From positions 1 through 35,721 of the forward strand of contig CASFQR010000023.1 in assembly GCA_949297275.1 (NCBI GenBank): DNA of 35,721 nucleotides. The letters are read 5' to 3'. Numbering within the stretch: position 1 is the first letter of the stretch; every line of letters begins with the position of its first letter. The translations under genes were made by a program, and so were the position numbers. Shown one piece after another: positions 18,375-26,118 of this stretch. This DNA is from an uncultured bacterium (GTDB lineage: Bacteria; Bacillota_I; Bacilli_A; RFN20; CAG-826). The notes under the pieces were generated by a model. That model saw only the letters and a program-made list of their open reading frames with translations. It was not told where the DNA came from and made no database searches.

Positions 18375-19306
18375 AAAATTTTGCCTTGGGTCAATATCTT
18401 CCTTATAATTCTTTTATCCATCGCCTTGATGCTAGGAATAAAATCTTTTGTCTCATCGTTTTAATGGTGGCAATTTTTTATTCTTATTCAACTTGGGAAA
18501 TGACTTTTTTAATGGGCGGCACACTATTTGCTTTTATTTTAGTTTTAATGATTATTAGTCATGTGTCTTTTCGTAAATTATTTTCTTCGTTAAAAGCCAT
18601 GTGGCTCCTAATTATTTTTTTATTAATTGTTAATTGTCTAGTGCCGATCTCTAAAGATGGCCCAGTAGCCTTTTATTTAGGCTCTTTACCAATTTATTAT
18701 GACGCTATATTTCAATCTTTAAGGATCATTCTTCGCCTTATTATGATGCTATCACTGACGATGGTTTTAACTGCTACCACTAAGCCCCTTGATTTAACTT
18801 ATGCTTTAGAATGGTATTTAACTCCCTTAAAGATTATTAAATTTCCCGCTCATATTATTGCAATGATTATTTCTTTAGCTTTAAGGCTAATTCCGACTTT
18901 ATTATTAGAAACCGAAGATATTATGAAAGCTCAAGCGAGTCGCGGGGTAGATTTTAAACGCGGTGGGCTCAAAATGAAAATCAAAGCAATCATTTCCTTA
19001 ATTGTTCCCTTATTTATTTCTTCTTTTAAACGCAGTGATGAATTAGCGGACGCGATGAGCGCGCGTGGCTATAATCCACACGCGAAAAGAACTAGATATC
19101 GTAAACTCCATTTCCGCCTTAGTGATTTATTTGTTTTTTTATTATCTTCCTCAATGATGGCGGGTGTTATCTGCGTTTCTTATTTTAATTTGACGATTGA
19201 AACTCCCACCTTTTTAGCGTGGTTCTTTATTTGCCTATATGGCATTATCTTTATCATGATACTAAGTGGTCTGATTGATGCGAAATTAGAGGAGAGAAAA
19301 GCCTGA
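18371..19306 (+). CDS. ecfT: ECF transporter transmembrane component EcfT
   Basis: A 311-residue membrane scaffold of the ECF transporter. Start FALGQYLPYNSFIHRLDARN is family-typical. There are about five to six TM helices, then the coupling helices carrying the two small-Arg-Gly motifs that dock into the ATPases: QASRGVDF (about residues 192-199) and MSARGYNP (about 229-236). The first motif is SRG instead of the usual ARG. It overlaps ecfA2 by 4 bp and truA by one base (TGATG). Confidence 0.93.
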   Translation: MKNFALGQYLPYNSFIHRLDARNKIFCLIVLMVAIFYSYSTWEMTFLMGGTLFAFILVLMIISHVSFRKLFSSLKAMWLLIIFLLIVNCLVPISKDGPVAFYLGSLPIYYDAIFQSLRIILRLIMMLSLTMVLTATTKPLDLTYALEWYLTPLKIIKFPAHIIAMIISLALRLIPTLLLETEDIMKAQASRGVDFKRGGLKMKIKAIISLIVPLFISSFKRSDELADAMSARGYNPHAKRTRYRKLHFRLSDLFVFLLSSSMMAGVICVSYFNLTIETPTFLAWFFICLYGIIFIMILSGLIDAKLEERKA

Positions 19307-20040
19307 TGCGTTACTTATTAAATTTTGCTTATGATGGTTCCACCTTTAATGGTTATCAAACGCAATTAAGTCACGATACGATTCAAGATAAAATTCAAGA
19401 TGCTTTAAAAATTTTATTAAAAGAAAATATTATTATTTATGCCTCTGGCCGCACGGATAAAGGCGTGCATGCGCTTAATCAATACGCTCATTTTGATTAT
19501 TCTAGTCAAATTGCTGATGTTAATAAATTTCTTTATTCGTTAAATGCCTTAGTCTCACCAAATATCTTCTTTAAATCATGTAAGGAAGTTTCATCATCTT
19601 TCCATGCGCGTTTTAACGCTCTTAGTAAGACTTATGTTTATATAGTAAATTATGAAAAATATGATGTTTTTGCAAAGAATAATGCCTTTTTCTACCATTA
19701 TTCACTCGATTTTCATAAATTAAATGAAGCTTTAAATTTATTTTTAGGAAAACATAATTTTAAGAATTTTACCGCTAAAGAAGAAGATGAAAATAATTTT
19801 GTGCGCACTATTTTCCGCGTAGAAATTAAACAAATTAAAGATAATTTAATTGCTCTTATTTTCGAGGGCGAAGGCTTTATGCGATATATGGTCCGCACAT
19901 TAGTAATGAATGTTTTAGAGGTCGCTTCTAATCGTCTTGAGATTTCAGAAATTCAAAAGCGTTTAGACCACGAAGAAAATTTACCATCGAATTATAAAGC
20001 CCCAAGCTTAGGACTATATTTATTTGATGTTAAATATTGA
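19306..20040 (+). CDS. truA: tRNA pseudouridine synthase A
   Basis: A 244-residue enzyme that makes pseudouridine at positions 38-40 of the tRNA anticodon stem. The catalytic motif GRTDKGVHA is at 48-56 with D51 as catalytic aspartate. FNALSKTYVY and the C-terminal FMRYMVRTLV match the family. Last gene of the comEB-ecfA1-ecfA2-ecfT-truA run; the ecf-truA order is widely conserved in Firmicutes. Confidence 0.94.
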   Translation: MRYLLNFAYDGSTFNGYQTQLSHDTIQDKIQDALKILLKENIIIYASGRTDKGVHALNQYAHFDYSSQIADVNKFLYSLNALVSPNIFFKSCKEVSSSFHARFNALSKTYVYIVNYEKYDVFAKNNAFFYHYSLDFHKLNEALNLFLGKHNFKNFTAKEEDENNFVRTIFRVEIKQIKDNLIALIFEGEGFMRYMVRTLVMNVLEVASNRLEISEIQKRLDHEENLPSNYKAPSLGLYLFDVKY

Positions 20041-20109
20041 GTATCGGTATTTATTTATTTAAAAATGGTGCTAAAATATGAGCGATAATTTTGATAAGGA
20101 GTTTTATTT

Positions 20110-20755
20110 ATGGGCAGACATCATGAAGTAAGAGCTGCGGCGATGGCTAAGACTGGTAAAATTAAATCAGCGTTATACGCGCGCGCCTCTAGAGAAGTAT
20201 ATATGGCCGCTAAAAGCGGTGGTAGCACCGATCCTAATAGCAATTTAGCTTTAAGAGCCGCCATGGAAAAATTTCGCGGCAAATCAGTGCCTCGCGATGT
20301 TTGCGATTGGTCCTGGTAATTCGATGTTTGTCATTGACACTTTGACTGATAACGCGAATCGCGCTTTAGTGGAAGTTAGAACTATCATTGTGCGTAAAGG
20401 CGGACATATGGGTAATGTCATGTTTAATTTTACCGAAACTGGTGTCTTTGTCTTTAAAGGACAAAACCGCGATGAGGTAGAAGAAGCTTTAATTCTAGGC
20501 GATGTTGATGTGAGGGAAGTTAATCAAGAAGATGATGTCGTAGTGGTTTATGTTAATCCAAGCGATTTCTCCAAAGCGCGCGATGTCTTAAATGGTTTAG
20601 GAATCAGCGAATTTGATGAAGCGGAAATTGAAATGCTTCCCAATGATACAATCGATGTTGATGATGAAGAAACTAAACAAAAAATTAATGATATCATTGA
20701 TGGTTTAAATGAACTCGAAGATGTGAGTAATGTTTTCCATAATGTTAATTTATAA
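20110..20755 (+). pseudogene. YebC/PmpR-family gene broken by an internal deletion with frameshift
   Basis: The first frame (20110-20319) encodes a normal YebC N-terminus (MGRHHEVRAAAMAKTGKIKS to SVPRDV) and then ends CDWSW-stop. The +1 frame resumes the family at AIGPGNSMFVIDTLTDNANR (from about 20303) and runs to the end (HNVNL). Family members carry about 20-25 more residues between PRDV and the GPGNS block, so roughly 60-75 bp appear to be missing, with a length that is not a multiple of three. GCGAT occurs on both sides of the join, which could be a slippage repeat. YebC proteins are regulators or translation factors. AAGGAG precedes the ATG, and an extended -10-like TGCTAAAAT lies at 20069-20077. 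An assembly artefact is possible. Confidence 0.85.
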
Positions 20756-20772
20756 TTAATAACTTATTATTT

Positions 20773-20797
20773 AGTCTTGTTTATACAAGGCTTTTTA
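20773..20797 (+). terminator. Intrinsic terminator/attenuator hairpin
   Basis: Arms AGTCTTG and CAAGGCT (one G-T pair), loop TTTATA, then TTTTTA. It ends 7 nt before the ATG of the next gene, so it either terminates yebC transcripts or sits in the leader of the ECF S gene. A TATAAT at 20751-20756 could start a transcript that includes the hairpin. Confidence 0.7.
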
Positions 20798-20804
20798 TGT
20801 CTTT

Positions 20805-21365
20805 ATGAACAAAAATACATTGTTAATTCGTAAAATTGTTGGCACGGCGCTTTTAGCAGCCCTAACGATTATTTTAACATTTATCTCAAACCAAATTCGC
20901 ATTGGGAATATTGAAATAAATTTATCTTTAATTCCAATTGCCTTAGCAAGTATCCTTTATGGTCCTTGGTATGGCCTATTTATTGGTTTAATTAATGGTG
21001 GCTTAGTATTAGTGGCCCCCGGCACGAGTGCCTTTTTTGCAATTAATCCAGTTTTAACTATCTTTACTTGTTTATTAAAAACGGGTTTAGGTGGTGTCAT
21101 TGCTGGTTTGTTATTTAAATTAATTAATCGAAAGAATTTTAAGGTTGCGATTGTTGTTTCTTCCTTGAGCGTTCCTTTTATCAACACTGGGCTCTTTGTT
21201 TTATTTTGTCTAATTGGCTTTAATGAATTATTTGGAGCGATTGTTACTATCTTCTTATTAATTAATTTTGCAATTGAATTAGCGATTAATATTATTTTAG
21301 CCCCGACCATTGTCTTTTTAATCAAACAATATTTTAAAAATCATCAAGACTATTTTAATATTTAA
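20805..21365 (+). CDS. ECF transporter S component, vitamin specificity unknown
   Basis: A 186-residue membrane protein with about six TM helices. The early segment INLSLIPIALASILYGPWYG and the loop GGLVLVAPGTSAFFAINPVL are typical of ECF S components. The ligand is not evident. It would pair with the EcfA1/A2/T module encoded just upstream. No SD is visible before the ATG, which lies 8 nt after a terminator-like hairpin. Confidence 0.8.
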   Translation: MNKNTLLIRKIVGTALLAALTIILTFISNQIRIGNIEINLSLIPIALASILYGPWYGLFIGLINGGLVLVAPGTSAFFAINPVLTIFTCLLKTGLGGVIAGLLFKLINRKNFKVAIVVSSLSVPFINTGLFVLFCLIGFNELFGAIVTIFLLINFAIELAINIILAPTIVFLIKQYFKNHQDYFNI

Positions 21366-21584
21366 TGATCTAGATAAATTGAATTTATTCGATAAATACG
21401 AACATTTTCACTGATTAACTTAACTAGAAATCACTTCAAAGAAACATTGAAGTAACATTGAAGTAGACATTGAAGTAACTTTAATTTTGGGTGAATTTTA
21501 TTTAATTTTAGTAGGGTTGATTTCACTAATATTGTAACAAACTTGTTCAGTGAAACTATAAGCATAAAAGTAAATAAATACTGA
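21366..21584. repeat. Intergenic region with three ACATTGAAGTA repeats
   Basis: AT-rich spacer without a gene. Three copies of ACATTGAAGTA lie at 21444-21454, 21455-21465 and 21467-21477, nearly in tandem. An inverted match (ACTTCAA, about 21433-21439) lies just before them, so the stretch could fold. It lies about 110 bp upstream of the rplM promoter. Confidence 0.7.
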
Positions 21585-21614
21585 TTGACTTTATTTATAT
21601 AAAATAAATATAAT
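21585..21614 (+). promoter_or_regulatory. Promoter of rplM-rpsI
   Basis: TTGACT (21585-21590), an 18-bp spacer and TATAAT (21609-21614), close to the housekeeping sigma consensus. Predicted start near 21621, which would include the hairpin leader that follows. Confidence 0.75.
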
Positions 21615-21620
21615 TTACAA

Positions 21621-21670
21621 GCACATAGATAGTTAGTCCCGGTAAGACAAGAATTATCTAAGGAGGAACG
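21621..21670 (+). promoter_or_regulatory. Structured leader before rplM (L13-leader-like)
   Basis: TAGATAGTT (21626-21634) pairs with AATTATCTA (21652-21660), with one G-T pair, closing a loop that contains TCCCGGTAAGACAAG. The pairing ends directly before the AGGAGG SD (21661-21666), so protein binding to the hairpin could control ribosome access. The position and form match autogenous L13 leaders known in Firmicutes; assignment to that family is inference. Confidence 0.65.
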
Positions 21671-21673
21671 TTA

Positions 21674-22108
21674 ATGCAACGTCAAACAACAAACGCTAAG
21701 AAAAGCAAAATTAAAAGAAGTTGGTTCGTCATTGATGCTAGTGATCAACCACTTGGCCGCTTAGCTAGTAAAGTGGCAGTTATTTTAATGGGTAAAAATA
21801 AACCCCTCTATACTCCCAATGTTGATTGTGGAGATTATGTCATTATTGTGAATGCAAAAAAAGTCGCTTTAAGTGGTGCGAACAAATTACAAAACAAAAA
21901 ATATTATAATGTCTCTGGCTACGCTGGTGGATTAAGAACCCGCACGGCTGGTGAAATGCTTGAAAAATATCCTTGTGAGATGGTTGAAAGGGCCGTCTGG
22001 GGGATGTTACCTAAAGGTCGTTTGGGCCGTCAAATTTATAAAAAATTATTTGTTTATGAATGTGAATCACATCCTCATAGCGCCCAACAACCAATTGAAT
22101 TAAAGTAA
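21674..22108 (+). CDS. rplM: Ribosomal protein L13
   Basis: A 144-residue large-subunit protein. The core [20 protein letters not shown], the conserved [12 protein letters not shown], and [19 protein letters not shown] near the C-terminus are standard. AGGAGG SD precedes the ATG, behind a hairpin leader. rpsI follows after 15 bp, the universal bacterial pairing. Confidence 0.97.
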   Translation: MQRQTTNAKKSKIKRSWFVIDASDQPLGRLASKVAVILMGKNKPLYTPNVDCGDYVIIVNAKKVALSGANKLQNKKYYNVSGYAGGLRTRTAGEMLEKYPCEMVERAVWGMLPKGRLGRQIYKKLFVYECESHPHSAQQPIELK

Positions 22109-22123
22109 TAGGTGGTAAAAATT

Positions 22124-22519
22124 ATGGCTAAAGAAGTTAAAACATATTATGGTACTGGTCGAAGAAAATCTTCGATCGCCCGCGTTTATTTAAAAAGCGG
22201 TAAAGGTAAAATTACTGTTAATGGTCGCGATGTCAATGAATATATGCCACATGCGACCTTGGTCATGGATTTAAGCCAACCTCTTACGGTTACTGATAAT
22301 GCGGATAAATTTGATGTCATCGCTACTGTTAAAGGTGGTGGCTTTACTGGTCAAGCTGGTGCGATTCGCTTAGGTATTGCTCGCGCTTTGCTTGAGGCTG
22401 GCGATAACCGCGCGAATTTAAAAAATGCTGGTTTATTGACTAGAGATAGCCGTGCGAAAGAACGTAAAAAATACGGTCTTAAAGCTGCTCGAAGAGCGCC
22501 TCAATTCTCTAAACGTTAA
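22124..22519 (+). CDS. rpsI: Ribosomal protein S9
   Basis: A 131-residue small-subunit protein. [20 protein letters not shown] at the N-terminus, [19 protein letters not shown] in the middle and the invariant basic tail ending FSKR, whose last residues contact P-site tRNA. Start 22124 ([10 protein letters not shown]) is preferred over the in-frame ATG at 22112 because AGGTGG lies in the right place before it. Confidence 0.97.
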   Translation: MAKEVKTYYGTGRRKSSIARVYLKSGKGKITVNGRDVNEYMPHATLVMDLSQPLTVTDNADKFDVIATVKGGGFTGQAGAIRLGIARALLEAGDNRANLKNAGLLTRDSRAKERKKYGLKAARRAPQFSKR

Positions 22520-22561
22520 TTTCCTCAAATCTCTCCTTTCTTTGTTTGAGAAATTCTCATA

Positions 22562-22604
22562 TTGCAAAATTTTAGCGCCTAGTGTATATTAATTAGGCGC
22601 TAAA
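22562..22604 (+). promoter_or_regulatory. tRNA promoter enclosed in an 11-bp palindrome
   Basis: TTGCAA (22562-22567), a 17-bp spacer and TATATT (22585-22590) form a promoter for the tRNAs. The -10 lies in the loop between perfect inverted arms TTTAGCGCCTA (22571-22581) and TAGGCGCTAAA (22594-22604). No T-run follows on the plus strand, so it looks like an operator rather than a terminator. Confidence 0.55.
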
Positions 22605-22608
22605 AAAT

Positions 22609-22685
<77 letters not shown>

Positions 22686-22698
22686 TTAGTGATTAATT

Positions 22699-22722
22699 AT
22701 GCCCATCGCTATGGGCATTTTT
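22699..22722 (+). terminator. Terminator-like hairpin between two tRNA genes
   Basis: Arms ATGCCCAT and ATGGGCAT with loop CGCT and a following TTTTT. It ends 4 nt before tRNA-Val, leaving no space for a separate promoter. Confidence 0.8.
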
Positions 22723-22726
22723 AAAA

Positions 22727-22801
22727 GGGCACTTAGCTCAGTGGGAGAGCGCTTCCTTCACACGGAAGAGGCCGTAGGTTCGACCCCTATAGTGCCCACC
22801 A
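22727..22801 (+). tRNA. tRNA-Val(CAC)
   Basis: Acceptor GGGCACT pairs with AGTGCCC. The anticodon stem is CTTCC/GGAAG with loop TTCACAC, giving anticodon CAC at 22759-22761, which reads GUG. The T-arm contains GGTTCGACCCC, and CCA is encoded. Confidence 0.93.
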
Positions 22802-22815
22802 TTTTTGTATCAACG

Positions 22816-22845
22816 CCTATAATGTTTGAGCATTATAGGTTTTTT
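22816..22845 (+). terminator. Intrinsic terminator after tRNA-Val
   Basis: Perfect 9-bp arms CCTATAATG and CATTATAGG, loop TTTGAG, then six T. Confidence 0.9.
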
Positions 22846-22853
22846 ACATAAAT

Positions 22854-22940
22854 GTCGTTAATTAACACTCATTAAAGAAGAAATAAAGTTCAGTGGTATA
22901 CGTCGTTAATTAACACCCGTTAACGAATAAATAAAGTTGA
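22854..22940. repeat. Two imperfect 39-bp direct repeats, 48-bp period
   Basis: Copies at 22854-22892 and 22902-22940, each starting GTCGTTAATTAACAC and ending AAATAAAGTT plus two bases. They mark the left edge of the accessory island, directly after the tRNA terminator. No gene is seen in them. Confidence 0.8.
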
Positions 22941-23016
22941 ATGATGAAAAAATTATCAAATATAGCTTAATTCCATACTACGGGTTTAAATCCCCAATCA
23001 CAGAAAATCACGGAAT

Positions 23017-23340
23017 TTAAACTAATTTAGTAATATCTTTTGAATAAGGTAATAATTCATCTATAGGTTTAGTTTTTACATTTGTGAGAACATATTTTAA
23101 ATATCGATATGGATCTAAACCATTAATAATTGCAGTTCTAATATGAGAAAATAATTTAACAGTATAAATTGCTCCTGCTTCACTTTCTGAGGTTTGGAAT
23201 ACTTTTCTATCGAAAAATTACCAATTCTCTTTGACCATGTTGCGTCCTTAAGATTATAGCTATCAAAAATGGTCAAAAACATCTCTAAAAGTTTAAACCA
23301 CCGATGTACGCATACCGAAGTAGTGCTTCAGGTTAGAATA
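23017..23340 (-). pseudogene. IS66-type transposase C-terminal remnant
   Basis: The minus-strand reading from about 23211 to 23017 gives KVFQTSESEAGAIYT, then HIRTAIINGLDPYRYLKYVL and ends PIDELLPYSKDITKLV-stop. This matches the C-terminus of IS66-family transposases (NGLxPYxYLxxVL followed by LLPW/Y). Upstream the frame shifts near 23212, where the reading continues as NLKDATWSKRIGNFSI, and no complete catalytic domain is left. Further upstream to about 23340 an open but unrecognised stretch remains. Most of the transposase and the element ends are missing. Confidence 0.65.
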
Positions 23341-23774
23341 TTCGCAAATTATAAATAAGGATATAAAGGAATCATTGCTAATTGCATAGATTAGTGATTC
23401 ACAACTAACAGTTACTAAAAAATGCTACAATCCAAAAATGAGCACCTAATATAGAATCTATGTCAGCAAGAGCTATTTCATGTTTGTTTAGTATAGTTTG
23501 AACCCAATTGATACTCTTGATTGATGTTTAAAGTGATTCCTAAAATGACCTCAAAATAACGCCCAAACAAAATTAAAAAATACAATTGTTTTTCAATTTT
23601 TCTAGTTAGTTCCATGCATACAATACAAATAAGTTTTTACAATTAGTCAAGAATTTCAAGGCAATTTATCCTGAAAACTTTGGAATTTCCAGGTAATTAA
23701 TCCCGAAAATTCCAATTTCTATCAATCGCAATTTATTTGATACATTTTTGATGAACTAAATGGATTTAAGCTCA
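23341..23774. other. Gene-free degenerate DNA
   Basis: No open frame of recognisable type on either strand. Two imperfect tandem copies of a motif resembling CAATTTATCCTGAAAACTTT / TAATTAATCCCGAAAATTCC lie at about 23660-23720. The region looks like decayed mobile DNA. Confidence 0.5.
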
Positions 23775-23825
23775 CTGCTCAGTTTTGCTGTGCGAAGAAA
23801 AAGCAGTGACAATAGAAGTTACATA
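23775..23825 (-). pseudogene. Fragment of an AlbA_2-type regulator linker
   Basis: The minus strand encodes YVTSIVTAFSSHSKTEQ-stop, matching NVTAFSSLNKIEQ of the intact regulator at 27969-29318. On the plus strand GAAGAAAAAGCAGTGACA (from 23794) is identical to DNA at 28171-28188, and GTGACA / GTTACA repeats keep the 12-bp spacing. It is a decayed second copy. Confidence 0.65.
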
Positions 23826-23853
23826 AATGATACATAAAGTGTTTTTAAAAATT

Positions 23854-25182
23854 TTATAAATCAAGTGAATTAATGTCTATTAAAAAATCTAGGAGATTGA
23901 TTCTTAAAAAACCTTCGCTTGTATAAAATGGTTTATAATCATTTTTTACAATAATAACTTTCTTAAAAGAATCATTAATATTTCTTAACGAACGATATTC
24001 TTGTTCTTTTTTCTCCTCATCATTTATTTCTAATGTAACTTGGATATAGTATTTTTTGCTACCTTTTGTGGCTACAAAATCTACTTCAGTTTCTTTTTCG
24101 ATGTAAATTGGTTTATTGTTTTTATCTAATCTATCAGTTTTAGAGTGAAATTTAACTGCTCCAACATCGACACTAAAACCACGATATCTAAGTTCGTTAT
24201 AGACGATATTTTCCATTAAATCAGTTTCATCAACATCTCTAAAATTTAAAATGGCATTTCTTATACCTACATCTTCAAAATATATCTTAAAAGGGGTGCC
24301 AATATAAGTTCTACCTTTTACATCGTATTTTAAAACTCTATTTGTTAAATAAGCTTCTTCAAACCATTTTATATAGTCCTTGATAGTATCATCCATAACA
24401 CTAAGATGGTAGTTGCTTTTAAATGTGTTTTCTATTCTAGTAGGATTTATAGGCGTAGAAATCATCGAGGCAATAACCCGTAAAGTTTCCTCAAGATTAT
24501 TCTTGTTGGCGGTAGGATGCCTTTGCATTAAATCTTTAAAATAAGTTTCTTTGACGATTGAAATAGCATGATTTACCTTATTTGCATCACTAGTTTGTAA
24601 TTGCACTAGTGGGATCCCTCCATAACGAATATATTCATCTAATGCATCTCTTTTATCGATGTTTACCCCTTTTAAATATTCATTAAAAGATAATGGCAGT
24701 AAATGAATCCTATATCCTCTTCCACCAAATTCAGTGTCAACTTCACTAGATAAAAATCTAGAATTACTGCCCGTAACATAAACATCTAAATTATCTTTAT
24801 ATAAAAAGGAATTTAAAACTCTAACAAAATTTTCTAAGTTTTGAATTTCATCTAATAAAAGATAATAAAAACCATCTTTTTTAGTGTTATCATCGATATA
24901 AGATAAAAACTTCCTGCTATCGATTAAAAATTGGCCTTTAACTTTTTTTGTCGTTAGTTTATTAGGCAAATATGAATCTAATTTCATGATGTCTTTTTCA
25001 TTATCGAAAGCAAATCTAATTATATGTTTAGGATCAACATCATTTTCTCTAATCAAATAATTGTAAAAAATATCATTTAGCAAAAAGGATTTACCACATC
25101 TTCTCACACCTGTAATTACTTTCACTAATTTATTGTTTTGACTATCGATTAATTTTTTTAAATATATGTCTCTATTAAACAT
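23854..25182 (-). CDS. AAA-type ATPase with DUF4143 domain
   Basis: A 442-residue protein. The N-terminal P-loop domain has Walker A TGVRRCGKS (about 24-32), Walker B LLLDEIQ (108-114) and a sensor-like TGSNS (137-141). The C-terminal half has the DUF4143 type of layout, with YRIHLLPLSFNEYL before it and ETEVDFVAT plus YIQVTLEI near the end, resembling a nuclease-like fold (E/D-x-K-like positions not certain). Such genes are abundant in host-associated bacteria and mobile regions; their role is not settled. AAGGAGG lies 5 nt before the ATG at 25182; the longer in-frame start at 25257 lacks an SD. It lies alone in the island. Confidence 0.88.
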   Translation of the reverse strand: MFNRDIYLKKLIDSQNNKLVKVITGVRRCGKSFLLNDIFYNYLIRENDVDPKHIIRFAFDNEKDIMKLDSYLPNKLTTKKVKGQFLIDSRKFLSYIDDNTKKDGFYYLLLDEIQNLENFVRVLNSFLYKDNLDVYVTGSNSRFLSSEVDTEFGGRGYRIHLLPLSFNEYLKGVNIDKRDALDEYIRYGGIPLVQLQTSDANKVNHAISIVKETYFKDLMQRHPTANKNNLEETLRVIASMISTPINPTRIENTFKSNYHLSVMDDTIKDYIKWFEEAYLTNRVLKYDVKGRTYIGTPFKIYFEDVGIRNAILNFRDVDETDLMENIVYNELRYRGFSVDVGAVKFHSKTDRLDKNNKPIYIEKETEVDFVATKGSKKYYIQVTLEINDEEKKEQEYRSLRNINDSFKKVIIVKNDYKPFYTSEGFLRINLLDFLIDINSLDL

Positions 25183-25191
25183 AATGCCTCC

Positions 25192-25303
25192 TTTTTTCTT
25201 AGAACTGAGGATTTTATCGACATCATTATAATTTTTTCGAGGGAAAAATGCAAACATACATATATTTTTTTCTTAGAACTGAGGATTTTAACGATATGAT
25301 TAT
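25192..25303. repeat. Direct repeat pair upstream of the ATPase gene
   Basis: A 38-bp unit at 25192-25229 recurs at 25266-25303 (period about 74 bp), both containing CTTAGAACTGAGGATTTTA with minor differences. The first copy carries the SD side of the ATPase gene. It could be a duplicated promoter segment or operator. Confidence 0.75.
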
Positions 25304-25342
25304 TAGCATTTATAATTTCAATTGATGTAATTACTAATTAGA

Positions 25343-25387
25343 AACTAGCAAAAAATTATCGATAACATTTAAATTTTTCTGCTAGTT
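25343..25387. repeat. Long A/T-rich inverted repeat
   Basis: AACTAGCA (25343-25350) plus an A-run pairs with a T-run plus TGCTAGTT (25380-25387). On both strands the arms are A/T-rich, resembling an element end or weak terminator. Confidence 0.55.
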
Positions 25388-25451
25388 ATTTATTTTTTTG
25401 AAAGCTATCTCTTTCTTCATACCTTATTTGTATAAAAGCATTATGAGGCAT

Positions 25452-25477
25452 TCGCACTATGGTAGTGCGAGTTTTTT
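25452..25477 (+). terminator. Intrinsic terminator hairpin, orphan
   Basis: Arms TCGCACTA and TAGTGCGA with loop TGG, then GTTTTTT. No plus-strand gene precedes it in the island. It may end transcription reading out of the region upstream of the ATPase or belong to a lost gene. Confidence 0.7.
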
Positions 25478-25573
25478 AAATATTTTTACTATTTTGATGG
25501 GCAAGATAAGACTTAAAAATTTATTGATATATAAGCGTATATTAGTAAGGTTTACTTTTAAAAAAGGACATAT

Positions 25574-25700
25574 AATGATGTAACATCATAGGTGCTTATT
25601 AGAATTGTCTCTTCGCTATCGCTTTAATACAAAAGATGCCGTTACTGTTGAAATGATACTTTTACTAAAAAGTGGTCCAAGTTACAAAAGTGGCCACACA
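25574..25700. mobile_element. Insertion-element end remnant
   Basis: Contains a perfect palindrome ATGATG-TAA-CATCAT (25575-25589), then CTTCGCTATCGCTTTAATAC followed by spaced TTACT motifs. The same arrangement (CGCTATCGCATTGATAC followed by CTACTAG motifs) forms the right end of the element at 27154-27426. It is followed by GTGGTCC and GGCCAC half-sites (25673-25698). It reads as a diverged right end of a related element. Confidence 0.4.
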
Positions 25701-25728
25701 AGAATTAAGAGACCCGAAAAACAGGTGA

Positions 25729-26118
25729 TCAGTCCTCATCGCTTTTTCCATGGTCAATTACCCATTGCAAAAGGCCGTCATAATCAATTTCACCGGCTGC
25801 TACGTTTAAAAAAACCGAAGCCAGTTCTTCTTGCGTATAGAAAAGCGAAACTCCGTTTAATGCAAGAAACACGAGCATTGCGTGTGCACCGATTCGCTTG
25901 TTGCCATCTAAGAAAGGGTGATTTTGCACCAACCCGCAGGCTAGACGCGCCGCTTTCTGATACACGGATTGAAATAATTCGGTTGAATCAAAGGTTTGGA
26001 ACGGAGCAGCGATAGCCGAATCTAAAAGTCCCTCATCCCGCAAACCATCCAAACCTCCCGTTTCCATTACCAAAGCATGGTGCATAGCGATGATTTGTTG
26101 TTTGGAAAGGACAATCAC
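25729..26118 (-). CDS. doc: Doc-type (Fic fold) toxin of a toxin-antitoxin pair
   Basis: A 129-residue protein of the death-on-curing family. The active-site motif HPFLDGNKRIGA is at 67-78; in studied Doc proteins this fold phosphorylates elongation factor Tu and stops translation. The start is a GTG that overlaps the antitoxin stop codon (GTGA at 26115-26118), a standard coupled toxin-antitoxin arrangement. Codon choice and GC content are visibly higher than in neighbours, which suggests transfer. The motif is complete, so the toxin looks functional. Confidence 0.93.
   Translation of the reverse strand: MIVLSKQQIIAMHHALVMETGGLDGLRDEGLLDSAIAAPFQTFDSTELFQSVYQKAARLACGLVQNHPFLDGNKRIGAHAMLVFLALNGVSLFYTQEELASVFLNVAAGEIDYDGLLQWVIDHGKSDED

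Noticed and set aside
20110-20755. Programmed frameshift or ribosome bypass in the YebC-like gene
   Set aside because: About 20-25 conserved residues are missing as well, so a simple frameshift cannot restore the protein; no slippery site is seen at the join.
21440-21480. CRISPR array
   Set aside because: The repeats are only 11 bp, have no spacers, and no cas gene is in the window.
25605-26015. Plus-strand open frame of 136 codons
   Set aside because: It is mostly antisense to the intact doc gene; the first 40 codons are the insertion-element remnant.
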